Below, piece after piece: positions 1 to 9,064 of a DNA stretch of 64,000 nt. Location of the stretch: contig NZ_CP011036.1 in assembly GCF_002221505.1 (NCBI RefSeq), forward strand, positions 2,914,001 to 2,978,000, given 5' to 3'. A model generated the notes under the pieces. That model had not been told where the DNA came from. It did no database searches and saw nothing but the letters and a program-made list of their open reading frames with translations. How positions within the stretch are numbered: the first letter of the stretch is position 1; each line of letters opens with the position of its first letter. The DNA comes from Pseudoalteromonas nigrifaciens (lineage in GTDB: Bacteria; Pseudomonadota; Gammaproteobacteria; Enterobacterales; Alteromonadaceae). The translations under genes were made by a program, and so were the position numbers.

Positions 1-63
1 CAAATTCGCGTTATTAACTCACAACTGCATTGGCAGCGCTTTATCAATCGCGATAGTCACTGA
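1..63 (+). CDS. possible 3' end of an upstream gene (partial)
   Basis: Frame 1 is open from the window edge and ends at a TGA at 61-63, giving about 20 residues that end in RFINRDSH. The tryptophan- and arginine-containing tail looks like a real protein C-terminus. A second frame is also open for about 38 codons, so the assignment is weak and no function can be given. Confidence 0.3.
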   Translation, partial: QIRVINSQLHWQRFINRDSH

Positions 64-221
64 CAAACTTTGTTACTCTTTACTCGTCCAAATCCGGGGT
101 TATTCGATTACTCCATAAAAGAAAGCTGCTAGGATATCCGCATATAATACCGTTTCTATTGAGGTAGCGTGGTAACGCTGTCTGCTTTAGTCATTTATAA
201 CAATAATAAACTAGGGATACT

Positions 222-2795
222 ATGTTTCTTAAAAGCCTCTTAACCGTAAGTGTTGCATTCGCGATGAACGCAGCAAATGCTAACGAATTCGTAATTGAAA
301 AACTCGCAAAACCAAGCAGTCAATCAGTGTCGTTAACACTCGATCCAAGCCAAGATACCTTTACTGGAATGACTGAAATTATTTTAGAAGTACTCAAGCC
401 AACTAACTACATAGAACTAAACGGCGTGGCTTACGCAACTAAAATGGCACAATTACTTGGCGAGCAAAATTGTGACTTAAACAGCGAAATGCTCAAAACC
501 GGTAAAGTAAAATTTAGCTGTGATGAGCAAATTCAGCCGGGTAAATACACCTTAAAAATTGATTTTTCAGCGCCATATAATCGCCAAAGTGTTGGGCTAT
601 ATAAAACCTTAGATCAAGGTACACCTTACTTATTTACTCAGTTTGAAATGAGTGATGCGCGCCGTGCATTTCCGGTGTTTGACGAGCCAAGCTACAAAAT
701 TCCATTTCAGCTCACTATTACCGCGCCTACCTCACAAAAAGTATATGCCAATACACCTGAGCTTAAAACTACAGTAAATGGCGACATGACCACCCACTTT
801 TTTGATAAAACACCGCCTATTCCTTCTTATTTAGTAGCAATGGCTGTGGGCCCTTTTGAAGAGCTTAATGTTGAAGGTATGTCGGTGCCAGGGCGCGTAA
901 TTACCCCACAAGGTAAAATTCATTTAGCCCAGTACGCAAAAGAAAACATGCCAAAAGTACTAGGCGCACTTGAGGCGTATTTTGGTATTCCTTATGTGTA
1001 TCAAAAACTAGATTCGGTGGCTGTACCTGAATTTCCGTTTGGTGCCATGGAAAACTCAGGACTTGTAACCTACCGAGAAGATATTTTATTGGTTGATTTA
1101 GCTGCCGCTACGCGCAGTAAAAAACAACGCAATGTGTCTATTATTGCTCACGAACTTGCACACCAATGGTACGGTAACTTAGTCACTATGAAGTGGTGGA
1201 ACGATTTATGGTTAAACGAAGCGTTTGCTAGTTGGATGGCGGCAAAAATTACCAAGCAACTAAACCCTGAATTTGAATCGCACCTAGATTTACCACAAAA
1301 TAACGTTATGCCACTTGATGCGCGTTTGAGTACTAAACCAATTCGTAAACCAATTAAAACCGAAGCCGATATTATGGATGGTTTAGGCCTTGCTTATAGC
1401 AAGGGTAGCTCGGTACTTGCTATGGTTGAAAACTGGATAGGTGAAGAGGCCTTTCAAAAAGGTATTCAAAATTACTTAAAAGAATTTTCCTATAAAAATG
1501 CCGAAGCTGCCGATTTATGGCAAGCACTTGGCAAAGCTTCTAATAAAGATGTAGCGAGTGTTTTAAAATCGTTTATTGAGCAATCTTCCTACCCACTGAT
1601 TAAAGTAGCTCAGCAAGGTAGTAAAATAACTATATCGCAAAGTCGCTTTGTAAATGCCGGTGTTGATGCGCCTGAGCAATTATGGAATGTGCCTGTTGCA
1701 ATTAAATATGGCGCGGGCGATAAAGTAAAAACAGCGAACGTATTACTTAATAAACAAAGCCAAACGCTAGATTTAGATTTTGCACCCGAGTGGATTTATC
1801 CCGATCAAGGCGCATTGGGTTATTACCGCTGGGTGATGGACGATGCACAGTTTAGTGCGCTTATCGACAATGCTGCTGACAAGCTAGATGACCGCGAACG
1901 TTTAGCGTTATTATCTGCTACCGATGCACTACTTGATGCTGGTGTTATATCGGCCGCTAAGTTAATGCAAACGCTTGAAGTATTTATAAGCGACAGCCAC
2001 CCTCGCGTTGCTAATACCGCGCTGGGCTATTTAGTATCGCAACAACGCACCTTTAAAGACGATAGCAATAAAGACTTATGGCCTAAATTTATTCGTGGTG
2101 CAGTAACCCCTGCGGCTAAAAAATATGGCTTAGAGGCAAAAGTAGGTGAAGATGGCGCTATTTCACAACTTCGAGCTGCGGTTGTATCGCGTTTAGGTTT
2201 TGATGGCGAAGATCAAAATGTGATCAATAAAGCAAAACAGCAAACTCAGGTTTATTTAAACGATCCACAAAAAGTAGACCCGTACTTAGCAGGTACTTAT
2301 TTAACTTTAGCTGCTTTTAACGGCGATAAAGCGTTGCTTGATCAATTTATGGCAACCTTTAAAACCACCAAAGATCCACAAGTACGTACTAATATGCTCT
2401 CGGCTATGGGCTACTTTGCAAAACCTGCACTGCAAAAAGCAGTATTGGCTTACAGCTTAACAGATGAAGTAACCGCATCCGACATGCGCACTATTTTAGC
2501 AGGACAAAGCTATACTGATGAGCGCCAAGCGCTGTTTATTGACTGGGTTTACAGTAATTACGATAAAGTAACAGCAAGCTTACCGCCGTTTTTTATCCCT
2601 AACCTACCGTATTTTACAACTGCAAATTGTGATGCAAATAGCTTTGCCACAACACAAAGCTTCTTTAATACTAAGTTAGCTGAAATACCAGGTTACGCTC
2701 GTACTTTAAGTAAACTAGAAGAAAGCACTAATGATTGTATTGCACTGAAAAATCGTGAGCTTGAATCGGTTAATAACTTCTTAAAAGGTAAGTAG
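222..2795 (+). CDS. secreted M1-family zinc aminopeptidase
   Basis: Removes N-terminal amino acids from peptides as an M1 (gluzincin) metallopeptidase. Visible are the exopeptidase motif GAMEN at residues 274-278, the zinc motif HELAH at 310-314 and the third zinc ligand Glu in NEAF at about 333. The N-terminus (charged start, hydrophobic core, ANA-NE cleavage-like site near residue 20) is a signal peptide, so it probably acts in the periplasm or outside the cell, unlike cytoplasmic PepN. At 857 aa it has the full M1 length with an ERAP1-like C-terminal half. The ATG start follows AGGGA at good spacing. It is monocistronic, with a terminator just downstream. It probably supplies amino acids from peptides in seawater; the substrate range is not visible. 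Confidence 0.93.
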   Translation: MFLKSLLTVSVAFAMNAANANEFVIEKLAKPSSQSVSLTLDPSQDTFTGMTEIILEVLKPTNYIELNGVAYATKMAQLLGEQNCDLNSEMLKTGKVKFSCDEQIQPGKYTLKIDFSAPYNRQSVGLYKTLDQGTPYLFTQFEMSDARRAFPVFDEPSYKIPFQLTITAPTSQKVYANTPELKTTVNGDMTTHFFDKTPPIPSYLVAMAVGPFEELNVEGMSVPGRVITPQGKIHLAQYAKENMPKVLGALEAYFGIPYVYQKLDSVAVPEFPFGAMENSGLVTYREDILLVDLAAATRSKKQRNVSIIAHELAHQWYGNLVTMKWWNDLWLNEAFASWMAAKITKQLNPEFESHLDLPQNNVMPLDARLSTKPIRKPIKTEADIMDGLGLAYSKGSSVLAMVENWIGEEAFQKGIQNYLKEFSYKNAEAADLWQALGKASNKDVASVLKSFIEQSSYPLIKVAQQGSKITISQSRFVNAGVDAPEQLWNVPVAIKYGAGDKVKTANVLLNKQSQTLDLDFAPEWIYPDQGALGYYRWVMDDAQFSALIDNAADKLDDRERLALLSATDALLDAGVISAAKLMQTLEVFISDSHPRVANTALGYLVSQQRTFKDDSNKDLWPKFIRGAVTPAAKKYGLEAKVGEDGAISQLRAAVVSRLGFDGEDQNVINKAKQQTQVYLNDPQKVDPYLAGTYLTLAAFNGDKALLDQFMATFKTTKDPQVRTNMLSAMGYFAKPALQKAVLAYSLTDEVTASDMRTILAGQSYTDERQALFIDWVYSNYDKVTASLPPFFIPNLPYFTTANCDANSFATTQSFFNTKLAEIPGYARTLSKLEESTNDCIALKNRELESVNNFLKGK

Positions 2796-2842
2796 CTATA
2801 TTAGGGTTCTAGGTTTTATTTTAGAGCCTAGAGCTGATAACA

Positions 2843-2890
2843 AAACCAAGCTTCGTAGCTAATAATTTACTGCGAGCTTGGTTTGTTTTT
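2843..2890 (+). terminator. rho-independent terminator after the M1 aminopeptidase gene
   Basis: A 10-bp perfect stem (AAACCAAGCT at 2843-2852 pairing with AGCTTGGTTT at 2875-2884) is followed by a T-rich run. It lies about 50 bp after the stop codon. The loop is long (22 nt). Confidence 0.7.
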
Positions 2891-3041
2891 TACTAATACC
2901 TAGCATTTTGCGCTGTGGTGTTAAATTTACCAGGCTTTAAAAAAGCGCGGTATACTGCCTTGCCTACTTATAACCTAAACCCAGCTTGGCCGATATTTTG
3001 TTAAATCTGAAGCCTGAAAGCTGATTTATAAACCTTTACTA

Positions 3042-3407
3042 TTACCCACCTAAAATCATCGTTAGTTTAGCAATAAAATCTTTTGCTGCTTGCTCAGAGT
3101 TTATTTTAAACGCGACACCATAATGAATCGGCTGTGCACTTTTATAAATGCGCGTAGGAAAACGCGTCATTTCGCTACTATGAAAATAACCCTGAGTACG
3201 CACTACCCCATCAATATCGGTAAAATCATCACTAAACACTTCAAATGCTGGGCGAATTATAATTTTACCTTTGCCGCCTTCACTGTGCGTGTAAAACGCT
3301 TCTTTTGAATTAACTAACATGTATTCGGCAATATTCTTTATTTTAAAATTACTTCTACACTCTAATTTAATTAGCTGCTCAGTAAGCTCGTCTGCACTAT
3401 AAGCCAC
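3042..3407 (-). CDS. conserved hypothetical protein, 121 aa
   Basis: Not recognised. The product is a small soluble protein without signal peptide or membrane segment, alternating charged helical stretches with short beta-like segments (KGKIIIRPAFEVF). It starts at GTG, supported by GGGA eight bases upstream. The full-length, balanced sequence and good ribosome site argue for a real gene rather than a chance frame. It stands alone, in the same orientation as the secreted protein gene upstream of it (stop at 3482), with only 74 bp between them, so the two may be co-transcribed. Function unknown. Confidence 0.7.
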   Translation of the reverse strand: MAYSADELTEQLIKLECRSNFKIKNIAEYMLVNSKEAFYTHSEGGKGKIIIRPAFEVFSDDFTDIDGVVRTQGYFHSSEMTRFPTRIYKSAQPIHYGVAFKINSEQAAKDFIAKLTMILGG

Positions 3408-3481
3408 GTTGTAATCCCTATTAGTTAAATTTGCGCATAACCTTAACGCATACGCATTATAAAGTCTGAAATTTATTTAAA

Positions 3482-4360
3482 TTAGTCCTCAGCTACATCA
3501 CAAACAAAAGCAAGTTTGTCGTTGTTATAACTCATACGGGTAATATTGGTATGGCAATAGGGTGTTAAATCCAGCCATTGCGATACAGTGTTATTGCCAC
3601 TAAGGTTACGTTGGTAAACACGGTTGTTAAGCGCATAAGCCAGCGTACTGTCGTCTTTTAAGATAAAGTCTTGTACTTGTAGCGGCAATCTAAGTAAGTT
3701 TTCTACCTGCTTAGTTTGTGGATTAAAACGCGCTACAATATGTTGCTCATTTTGGGTGTAACTAAATATAAACTGCGCCATTGTATGATTGTAAATAAGC
3801 GTACGACCAATGTTTTTTGCCACAACTTGCCCTTTTGCCGCTGCAACCAAGCTATATTGTAATGTATGTGGCTCACCTAAAATAAACATTACTAAATCGT
3901 TATTTATACCCCATGCGTGATATCCCACTGGCTCTATCCAGTCAAAAATACGACTTGCTGCAACTTCGCTATCAAGCGGATATTGCCATAGCTTTTGCTT
4001 GCCATTGGCCTCTACCACAATTGCCGATAAGCTTTGTTTATTTGGCATTACGGTTGGTGAGTATTCGCTTACTGGCGTATTGGTTATATTAATAATTTGT
4101 TTTGTTGCAAAGTCGTAGTAAGCAATATCGGTTTGGCTTTGCTCAATACTTAATACTTCATGGGTAAAGTAAACACCATTATTGTGTATATGAGGCTGAT
4201 TATTATAACTATCACTGTCGCTCACAATAGTAACTTGCAGGCCATAAGGAGTATTTAAATCGGCTAATAATACTTGGCTTTTGGGCATACTTGCCTGTGC
4301 TACTGAGAGCGTTAAAGCGCTTATTGAAAACAACCCTAGTAGTGGTTTTAAAAATTTCAT
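3482..4360 (-). CDS. secreted hypothetical protein, beta-propeller-like
   Basis: 292 residues with a clear signal peptide (MKFLKPLLGLF... ending near ASA/QAS at about residue 23). The mature part is rich in beta-strand signatures, with repeated blocks such as DIAYYDFATKQI and QKLWQYPL that resemble the strands of TolB/WD40-like propellers, so an exported beta-propeller is inferred. No catalytic motif is visible. The ATG start has a GAGATAGAGC ribosome site. It diverges from prkB, with 116 bp between the starts holding both promoters. Biological role unknown; a periplasmic binding or scaffold protein is possible. Confidence 0.65.
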   Translation of the reverse strand: MKFLKPLLGLFSISALTLSVAQASMPKSQVLLADLNTPYGLQVTIVSDSDSYNNQPHIHNNGVYFTHEVLSIEQSQTDIAYYDFATKQIINITNTPVSEYSPTVMPNKQSLSAIVVEANGKQKLWQYPLDSEVAASRIFDWIEPVGYHAWGINNDLVMFILGEPHTLQYSLVAAAKGQVVAKNIGRTLIYNHTMAQFIFSYTQNEQHIVARFNPQTKQVENLLRLPLQVQDFILKDDSTLAYALNNRVYQRNLSGNNTVSQWLDLTPYCHTNITRMSYNNDKLAFVCDVAED

Positions 4361-4476
4361 GCTCTATCTCGTTTTATTTTTAAGCACCCCATGATAACGT
4401 TATTTGCTGATTACGTCACTTGACCTAGACCAGCAACATCTTTATAACTAACCGGGTCTTATAAAAGAGAATTAAT

Positions 4477-5382
4477 ATGTCAGCTAAACATCCTATTATT
4501 GCAATAACCGGCTCTTCAGGTGCGGGGACAACTACCACCACGAATGCAATTAAACATATTTTTCGTAGCCTTAACATTAGTGCGGCTTTTATCGAAGGGG
4601 ATAGCTTTCATCGTTACACTCGCCCTGAAATGGAAAAAAAAGTACGTGACGCGCAACAAGAAGGCAAACATATTAGCTACTTTGGCCGCGAAGCCAACGA
4701 CTTTGGTTTACTAGAAACCCTATTTGATAGCTACGGTGAAACCGGCCAAGGTAAACTGCGTCGTTATTTACATACCTTTGACGAAGCGGTCCCTTACAAC
4801 CAATTGCCCGGCACATTTACTCCGTGGCAAAACCTAGAGCAAAATACCGATTTATTATTTTACGAAGGATTGCATGGCGCTGTTGTAGATCAAGAGCACA
4901 ATGTGGATGTAGCAAAACATGTAGATTTACTTATTGGTATGGTGCCCATTATCAACCTTGAGTGGATCCAAAAGCTGATCCGCGACACCTCTGATCGTGG
5001 TCACTCACGCGAAGCGGTAATGGGATCTATAGTGCGCAGTATGGACGATTATATTAACCATATTACTCCACAATTTTCACGCACCCATATTAACTTTCAA
5101 CGAGTCCCTACCGTAGATACCTCTAACCCGTTCAGCGCAAAAGACATTCCATCACTCGATGAAAGCTTTGTGGTGATCCGCTTTAGGGGCATTGAAGATG
5201 TCGATTTTCCGTACTATTTACAGATGATCCAAGGTAGCTTTATGTCGCGTATTAATACCTTGGTAGTGCCTGGCGGTAAAATGGGCTTGGCAATGGAGTT
5301 GGTACTTACCCCACTCATTAAAGATATTATTTTAAAAAAACGAGCATTAGAAAACCTAGCACCACTGGATTTACCTATTTGA
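4477..5382 (+). CDS. prkB: phosphoribulokinase PrkB
   Basis: Belongs to the phosphoribulokinase/uridine kinase P-loop family, which phosphorylates ribulose 5-phosphate to ribulose 1,5-bisphosphate in autotrophs. The P-loop GSSGAGTTT is at residues 12-20, followed by family blocks such as EGDSFHRYTRPEM, FYEGLHGAV and DTSNPFSAKDIPS. At 301 aa it matches the heterotrophic PrkB form known in E. coli and other gammaproteobacteria, whose real role is unsettled. No RuBisCO or Calvin-cycle gene lies nearby, so carbon fixation is not implied. The ATG start has an AAGAGA site. It is followed after 76 bp by yjjX on the same strand. Confidence 0.9.
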   Translation: MSAKHPIIAITGSSGAGTTTTTNAIKHIFRSLNISAAFIEGDSFHRYTRPEMEKKVRDAQQEGKHISYFGREANDFGLLETLFDSYGETGQGKLRRYLHTFDEAVPYNQLPGTFTPWQNLEQNTDLLFYEGLHGAVVDQEHNVDVAKHVDLLIGMVPIINLEWIQKLIRDTSDRGHSREAVMGSIVRSMDDYINHITPQFSRTHINFQRVPTVDTSNPFSAKDIPSLDESFVVIRFRGIEDVDFPYYLQMIQGSFMSRINTLVVPGGKMGLAMELVLTPLIKDIILKKRALENLAPLDLPI

Positions 5383-5458
5383 TATTGGATAACCCACTGC
5401 CCTTTTTTGTTAAAGCCAACTCACGTACACTGCTGATTTTGCTTAAAGTGAGATCAGC

Positions 5459-6004
5459 ATGTCGCAACCATTAAAAGTTATTGTGGGCTCTAAAAACCCA
5501 GTAAAAATAAATGCTGCTAAGTGCATTTTTAGCATATATTTTCCAGAGCGTGACATTGACTGCCAAGGTGTAAATGCTCCCTCGGGTGTGCCTGATCAAC
5601 CTATTGGTGAAGAGCAAACTCGCATTGGCGCACAAAACCGAGTGAATTACTGCAAAGAGCACTACCAAGCCCACTATTATGTGGCCATGGAAGGCGGTGC
5701 AGAGCAATTTAGTTACGGTGCCGCAACCTTTGCCTATGTAGTTATCGATAACGCGGTAAATCAAGTTGTAGGACGCAGTAGCAACCTACCTTTGCCGCAA
5801 ATACTGTATAACGCATTACTTAATGGTGCAGAGCTTGGCGATGTTATGGATAAGACTTTTAATACCACCAATATAAAGCAGCAAGGCGGCGCTATTGGTT
5901 TACTCACTAATAACCACGCCACCCGCGAAAGTACCTATACTCAGGCACTTACTTTGGCCATGGCACCTTTTTTACATTCAGCGCTTTATTGCCAAACAAA
6001 TTAA
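5459..6004 (+). CDS. yjjX: inosine/xanthosine triphosphatase YjjX
   Basis: House-cleaning NTPase that hydrolyses the non-canonical nucleotides ITP and XTP. The sequence has the family N-terminus VIVGSKNPVKINAA (phosphate-binding), the GVPDQPIGEEQTRIGA block and YYVAMEGGAE, all typical of the YjjX/DUF84 fold; 181 aa is a usual length. It starts at ATG after a GTGAGA site and lies 14 bp before the nucleotide phosphatase yjjG, so the two are almost certainly one transcript dealing with aberrant nucleotides. YjjX and YjjG are encoded apart in E. coli, so the pairing is a useful functional hint. Confidence 0.9.
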   Translation: MSQPLKVIVGSKNPVKINAAKCIFSIYFPERDIDCQGVNAPSGVPDQPIGEEQTRIGAQNRVNYCKEHYQAHYYVAMEGGAEQFSYGAATFAYVVIDNAVNQVVGRSSNLPLPQILYNALLNGAELGDVMDKTFNTTNIKQQGGAIGLLTNNHATRESTYTQALTLAMAPFLHSALYCQTN

Positions 6005-6018
6005 TTTTAGGAAGTTTA

Positions 6019-6693
6019 ATGAAATACAGTTACGTGCTGTTTGATGCAGACGAAACCTTGTTTAGATTTGATATTTTAGCGGGCATGACTCGCATGTTTA
6101 AAACATATAACGTAGATTTTAGCCAAGCCGACTATCTTCATTATCAAAAAACCAATAAGCAACTATGGGTTGATTACCAAAATGGCGACATTAGTGCCGA
6201 CTACTTGCAGGTTACTCGCTTTAGCGAATGGGCTACTAAACTAAATGTGCCAGCAAAAGAGCTTAATGATGCATTTTTAGATGCTATGGCAGAAATATGC
6301 GAGCCGCTACCCGGTGCCATAGAGCTGTTAAATAAACTTAAGCCCCACGCTAAGTTAGGTATTATTACTAATGGTTTTGCACGTTTACAAACCGTGCGCC
6401 TTGAGCATACTGGTTTAAAAGATATGTTTGAATGGTTAGTCATTTCTGAATTAGTGGGCATAGCTAAGCCTAATAAAGCTATTTTTGACCATACCTTTGA
6501 ATTAATGGGTAACCCAGATAAAAGCCAAATATTAATGGTTGGCGATACTGCCACAAGCGATATTTTAGGCGGTAATAATGCGGGGATTGATACCTGCTGG
6601 TTACAACACCCAAACGAGCAGTTGCCCGAGGGTATAAAGCCTACCTATACCGTTACTCATTTGAAGCAGTTAAAAAGTATTTTAGAGCTGTAG
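6019..6693 (+). CDS. yjjG: HAD-family pyrimidine 5'-nucleotidase YjjG
   Basis: Dephosphorylates (d)UMP, dTMP and mutagenic pyrimidine nucleotides. The HAD motif I is FDADETLF with Asp9/Asp11 as nucleophile and acid; motif II is IITNGFA, motif III the Lys in IAKPNKAIFDH, and motif IV GDTATSDILGG. The start was set at the ATG at 6019, preceded by AGGAAG, giving 225 aa; an in-frame earlier ATG at 5989 would overlap yjjX and lacks a ribosome site. It forms an operon with yjjX and ends 31 bp before a bidirectional terminator shared with the convergent lpxC. Confidence 0.92.
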   Translation: MKYSYVLFDADETLFRFDILAGMTRMFKTYNVDFSQADYLHYQKTNKQLWVDYQNGDISADYLQVTRFSEWATKLNVPAKELNDAFLDAMAEICEPLPGAIELLNKLKPHAKLGIITNGFARLQTVRLEHTGLKDMFEWLVISELVGIAKPNKAIFDHTFELMGNPDKSQILMVGDTATSDILGGNNAGIDTCWLQHPNEQLPEGIKPTYTVTHLKQLKSILEL

Positions 6694-6724
6694 GTAGCTA
6701 CGCACTTAAAGTATTTTCAATAGG

Positions 6725-6757
6725 CAAAAAAAATGACGCTAATTAGCGTCATTTTTT
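6725..6757. terminator. bidirectional terminator between yjjG and lpxC
   Basis: A perfect palindrome centred at 6741 (AATGACGCTA and its complement) is flanked by A7 on the left and T6 on the right. It therefore works as an intrinsic terminator in both directions, for yjjG (+) and for lpxC (-), whose stop codons lie on either side. Confidence 0.9.
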
Positions 6758-6777
6758 ATAACTGTGTGAGCAATAAA

Positions 6778-7689
6778 TTAGGCTGGCGCTAATTCAAGGC
6801 CGGGTGCAGGCATCGTTACAGGCGTTTCAAAGGTTGCCCACTCCCATGCTGACTCAGTAGCCATTAATTTACGTAGTAATTTATTATTTAAATCGTGACC
6901 CGATTTAAATGCAGTTACTTTACCTAAAATGTTATGACCTGTCATAAACATGTCACCAACACAGTCTAATATCTTATGCTTAACAAACTCATCGCTGTAG
7001 CGTAAACCGTTTGGATTTAACACTTTAAACTCATCAAGTACTACTGCGCTATCCATGCTGCCACCTAATGCTAGGTTGTTAGCATGCATATATTCAATGT
7101 CTTTCATAAAACCAAAAGTACGTGCACGGCTAATTTCTTCAATAAAGCTTTTCGTCGTAATATCTAAACCAATACGTTGGCGACTTTCATTGATAGCTGG
7201 GTGATCAAAGGCAATTTCAAAGTCGATATGAAAACCGTCATACGGTTCTAACTCGGCCCATTTATCGCCTTCTTCAATACGTACTTTTTCTTTAATACGA
7301 ATAAAGCGTTTTGCTGCATTTTGCTCTTCAATACCGCCTTTTTGTAACAAATAAATGAATGGTAATGCACTACCATCCATTATTGGCACTTCTGAGCTAT
7401 CTAATTCTACAATTAGATTATCAATACCCATTGCAGCAACAGCGGCAATAAGATGCTCAGTAGTTGATAAGCGAACACCATCTTTGTTAATTAAACAGGT
7501 ACATAATTGCGTATCACCAACGGCTTCAGGTGTTGTTTCAAAATCAACAACCGGATCAAGGTCGACACGACGAAATACAATCCCAGTATTTGCGCTCGCA
7601 GGTCGGAGAGTTATTGTGACCTTCTCACCTTTATGAAGTCCAATTCCTATGGCTTTGACTACTTGTGCAATCGTTCGCTGTTTAATCAT
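6778..7689 (-). CDS. lpxC: UDP-3-O-acyl-N-acetylglucosamine deacetylase LpxC
   Basis: Zinc deacetylase that commits UDP-GlcNAc to lipid A synthesis in the cytoplasm. Zinc-site blocks STTEHLIAA and [15 protein letters not shown] and the catalytic histidine region in [12 protein letters not shown] are all present. The start is placed at the ATG at 7689 because MIKQRT is the conserved N-terminus; an upstream in-frame GTG at 7701 would add four residues. Length 303 aa, as usual. It follows ftsZ by 103 bp in the same orientation, the classic end of the dcw cluster, and the gap contains a good sigma70-type promoter, so it can be expressed independently of the division genes. Confidence 0.97.
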   Translation of the reverse strand: MIKQRTIAQVVKAIGIGLHKGEKVTITLRPASANTGIVFRRVDLDPVVDFETTPEAVGDTQLCTCLINKDGVRLSTTEHLIAAVAAMGIDNLIVELDSSEVPIMDGSALPFIYLLQKGGIEEQNAAKRFIRIKEKVRIEEGDKWAELEPYDGFHIDFEIAFDHPAINESRQRIGLDITTKSFIEEISRARTFGFMKDIEYMHANNLALGGSMDSAVVLDEFKVLNPNGLRYSDEFVKHKILDCVGDMFMTGHNILGKVTAFKSGHDLNNKLLRKLMATESAWEWATFETPVTMPAPGLELAPA

Positions 7690-7728
7690 AGGTTCGCTCA
7701 CTTAAATTCAGTTACAGTTAGACGGCGG

Positions 7729-7757
7729 ATACTAACATAAATACGCCGCAATTGCAA
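7729..7757 (-). promoter_or_regulatory. candidate sigma70 promoter for lpxC
   Basis: On the minus strand, TTGCAA (7752-7757) and TAGTAT (7729-7734) are separated by 17 bp, about 40 bp before the lpxC start. The hexamers match the -35 and -10 consensus at 4 and 5 positions. E. coli lpxC also has its own promoter after ftsZ. Confidence 0.55.
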
Positions 7758-7792
7758 TATTCGTTCACATTTCAAACGAAATACTGTTTATA

Positions 7793-9043
7793 TTAATCAG
7801 CTTGTTTACGTAAAAAAGCAGGAATATCAAAATAATCTCCGCCTTCTGACTTATCTGATTTTTTGTTACTTGGCGCTGCAGCACTCGTTGTGCTTTTGTT
7901 AGCACTAGATGAAGTTGTTTTTTCGTTACTTTCAACTTGCGTCTTTGCTGTGTTTTCTTCAGCGCTTGTGCCTTGGCTTGCAAAGCTTGGTACGTACATG
8001 CTGCTACTTTGGTTTGAAGTGCTGGCTACATCAGAACCTGATGCTTTTTTAAAGCCATTATCAACAATGCCAAACTGCGGACGACGATCGCCACCTAAGC
8101 CAGTTGCAACTACAGTTACACGTAATTCATCGGTCATTTCAGGGTCAATTACTGCACCTACAACCACAGTAGCGTTTTCTGATGCCAATGCTTTTACGTG
8201 GTTACCAACGATCTCAAATTCTTCAATCGCAATGTCCATACCCGCAGTAATATTAACCAAGATACCTTTAGCACCTGTTAAATCTACGTCTTCAAGTAAT
8301 GGGCTTGAGATAGCCGCTTCTGCTGCTTCTTGCGCACGATCAGGACCTGATGCAGACGCTGTACCCATCATTGCAGGACCCATTGCTGACATTACTGTAC
8401 GTACGTCGGCGAAATCCACGTTGATCAGACCAGAGCGAGTAATTAACTCTGCAATACCCTGAACCGCACCAAATAATACGTCGTTAGCTTTAGCGAAGGC
8501 ATCTAAAAGTGTAGTCCCTTTTCCTAAAACTTTAAGCAGTTTATTGTTTGGAATTGTAATAAGTGAATCTACAATTTCTGACAATTCATTAATGCCTTGT
8601 TCAGCAGCTGCAGCTCGCTTTTTACCTTCAAAGTCAAAAGGACGTGTAACTACTGCTACGGTTAAAATACCAAGCTCTTTTGCAATTTTTGCCACTACAG
8701 GCGCTGCACCAGTACCAGTACCGCCGCCCATACCTGCTGCAATAAATACCATGTCGGCACCTTCAAGGCTGGCACGAATTGTATCAGCATCTTCTTCAGC
8801 TGATTGACGACCTATTTCTGGGTTTGCACCGGCTCCTAACCCAGAGGTTATTTGCGTGCCTAATTGTACAGTAACGTGCGCTGCTGAGTTACGTAATGCT
8901 TGTGCGTCTGTATTAGCAGCAATAAAGCATACGCCTTCAATTTGCTGTTTTACCATGTGCTCAACAGCGTTACCGCCGCCGCCGCCCACGCCAATTACTT
9001 TTATTACAGCTTCTTCGCTATGTTGTTCCATCATATCAAACAT
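7793..9043 (-). CDS. ftsZ: cell division GTPase FtsZ
   Basis: Tubulin homologue that forms the Z ring at mid-cell. It has the nucleotide-binding start [18 protein letters not shown], the tubulin signature [10 protein letters not shown] and the T7 synergy-loop region [11 protein letters not shown]. After about residue 320 comes a serine/threonine/alanine-rich linker of roughly 80 residues, ending in the conserved C-terminal tail [11 protein letters not shown], which binds FtsA and ZipA. Length 416 aa, longer than E. coli FtsZ (383) because of the linker. The ATG start has a strong GGAGAG site. It lies 21 bp after ftsA. Plus-strand open frames across it are shadows. Confidence 0.99.
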   Translation of the reverse strand: MFDMMEQHSEEAVIKVIGVGGGGGNAVEHMVKQQIEGVCFIAANTDAQALRNSAAHVTVQLGTQITSGLGAGANPEIGRQSAEEDADTIRASLEGADMVFIAAGMGGGTGTGAAPVVAKIAKELGILTVAVVTRPFDFEGKKRAAAAEQGINELSEIVDSLITIPNNKLLKVLGKGTTLLDAFAKANDVLFGAVQGIAELITRSGLINVDFADVRTVMSAMGPAMMGTASASGPDRAQEAAEAAISSPLLEDVDLTGAKGILVNITAGMDIAIEEFEIVGNHVKALASENATVVVGAVIDPEMTDELRVTVVATGLGGDRRPQFGIVDNGFKKASGSDVASTSNQSSSMYVPSFASQGTSAEENTAKTQVESNEKTTSSSANKSTTSAAAPSNKKSDKSEGGDYFDIPAFLRKQAD

Positions 9044-9064
9044 GTTTACTCTCCGACTTGAGTA

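Noticed and set aside
7863..8462. 199-codon plus-strand frame across ftsZ
   Set aside because: It is antisense to the unmistakable ftsZ, is a low-complexity shadow of its codon pattern, and has no ribosome site.
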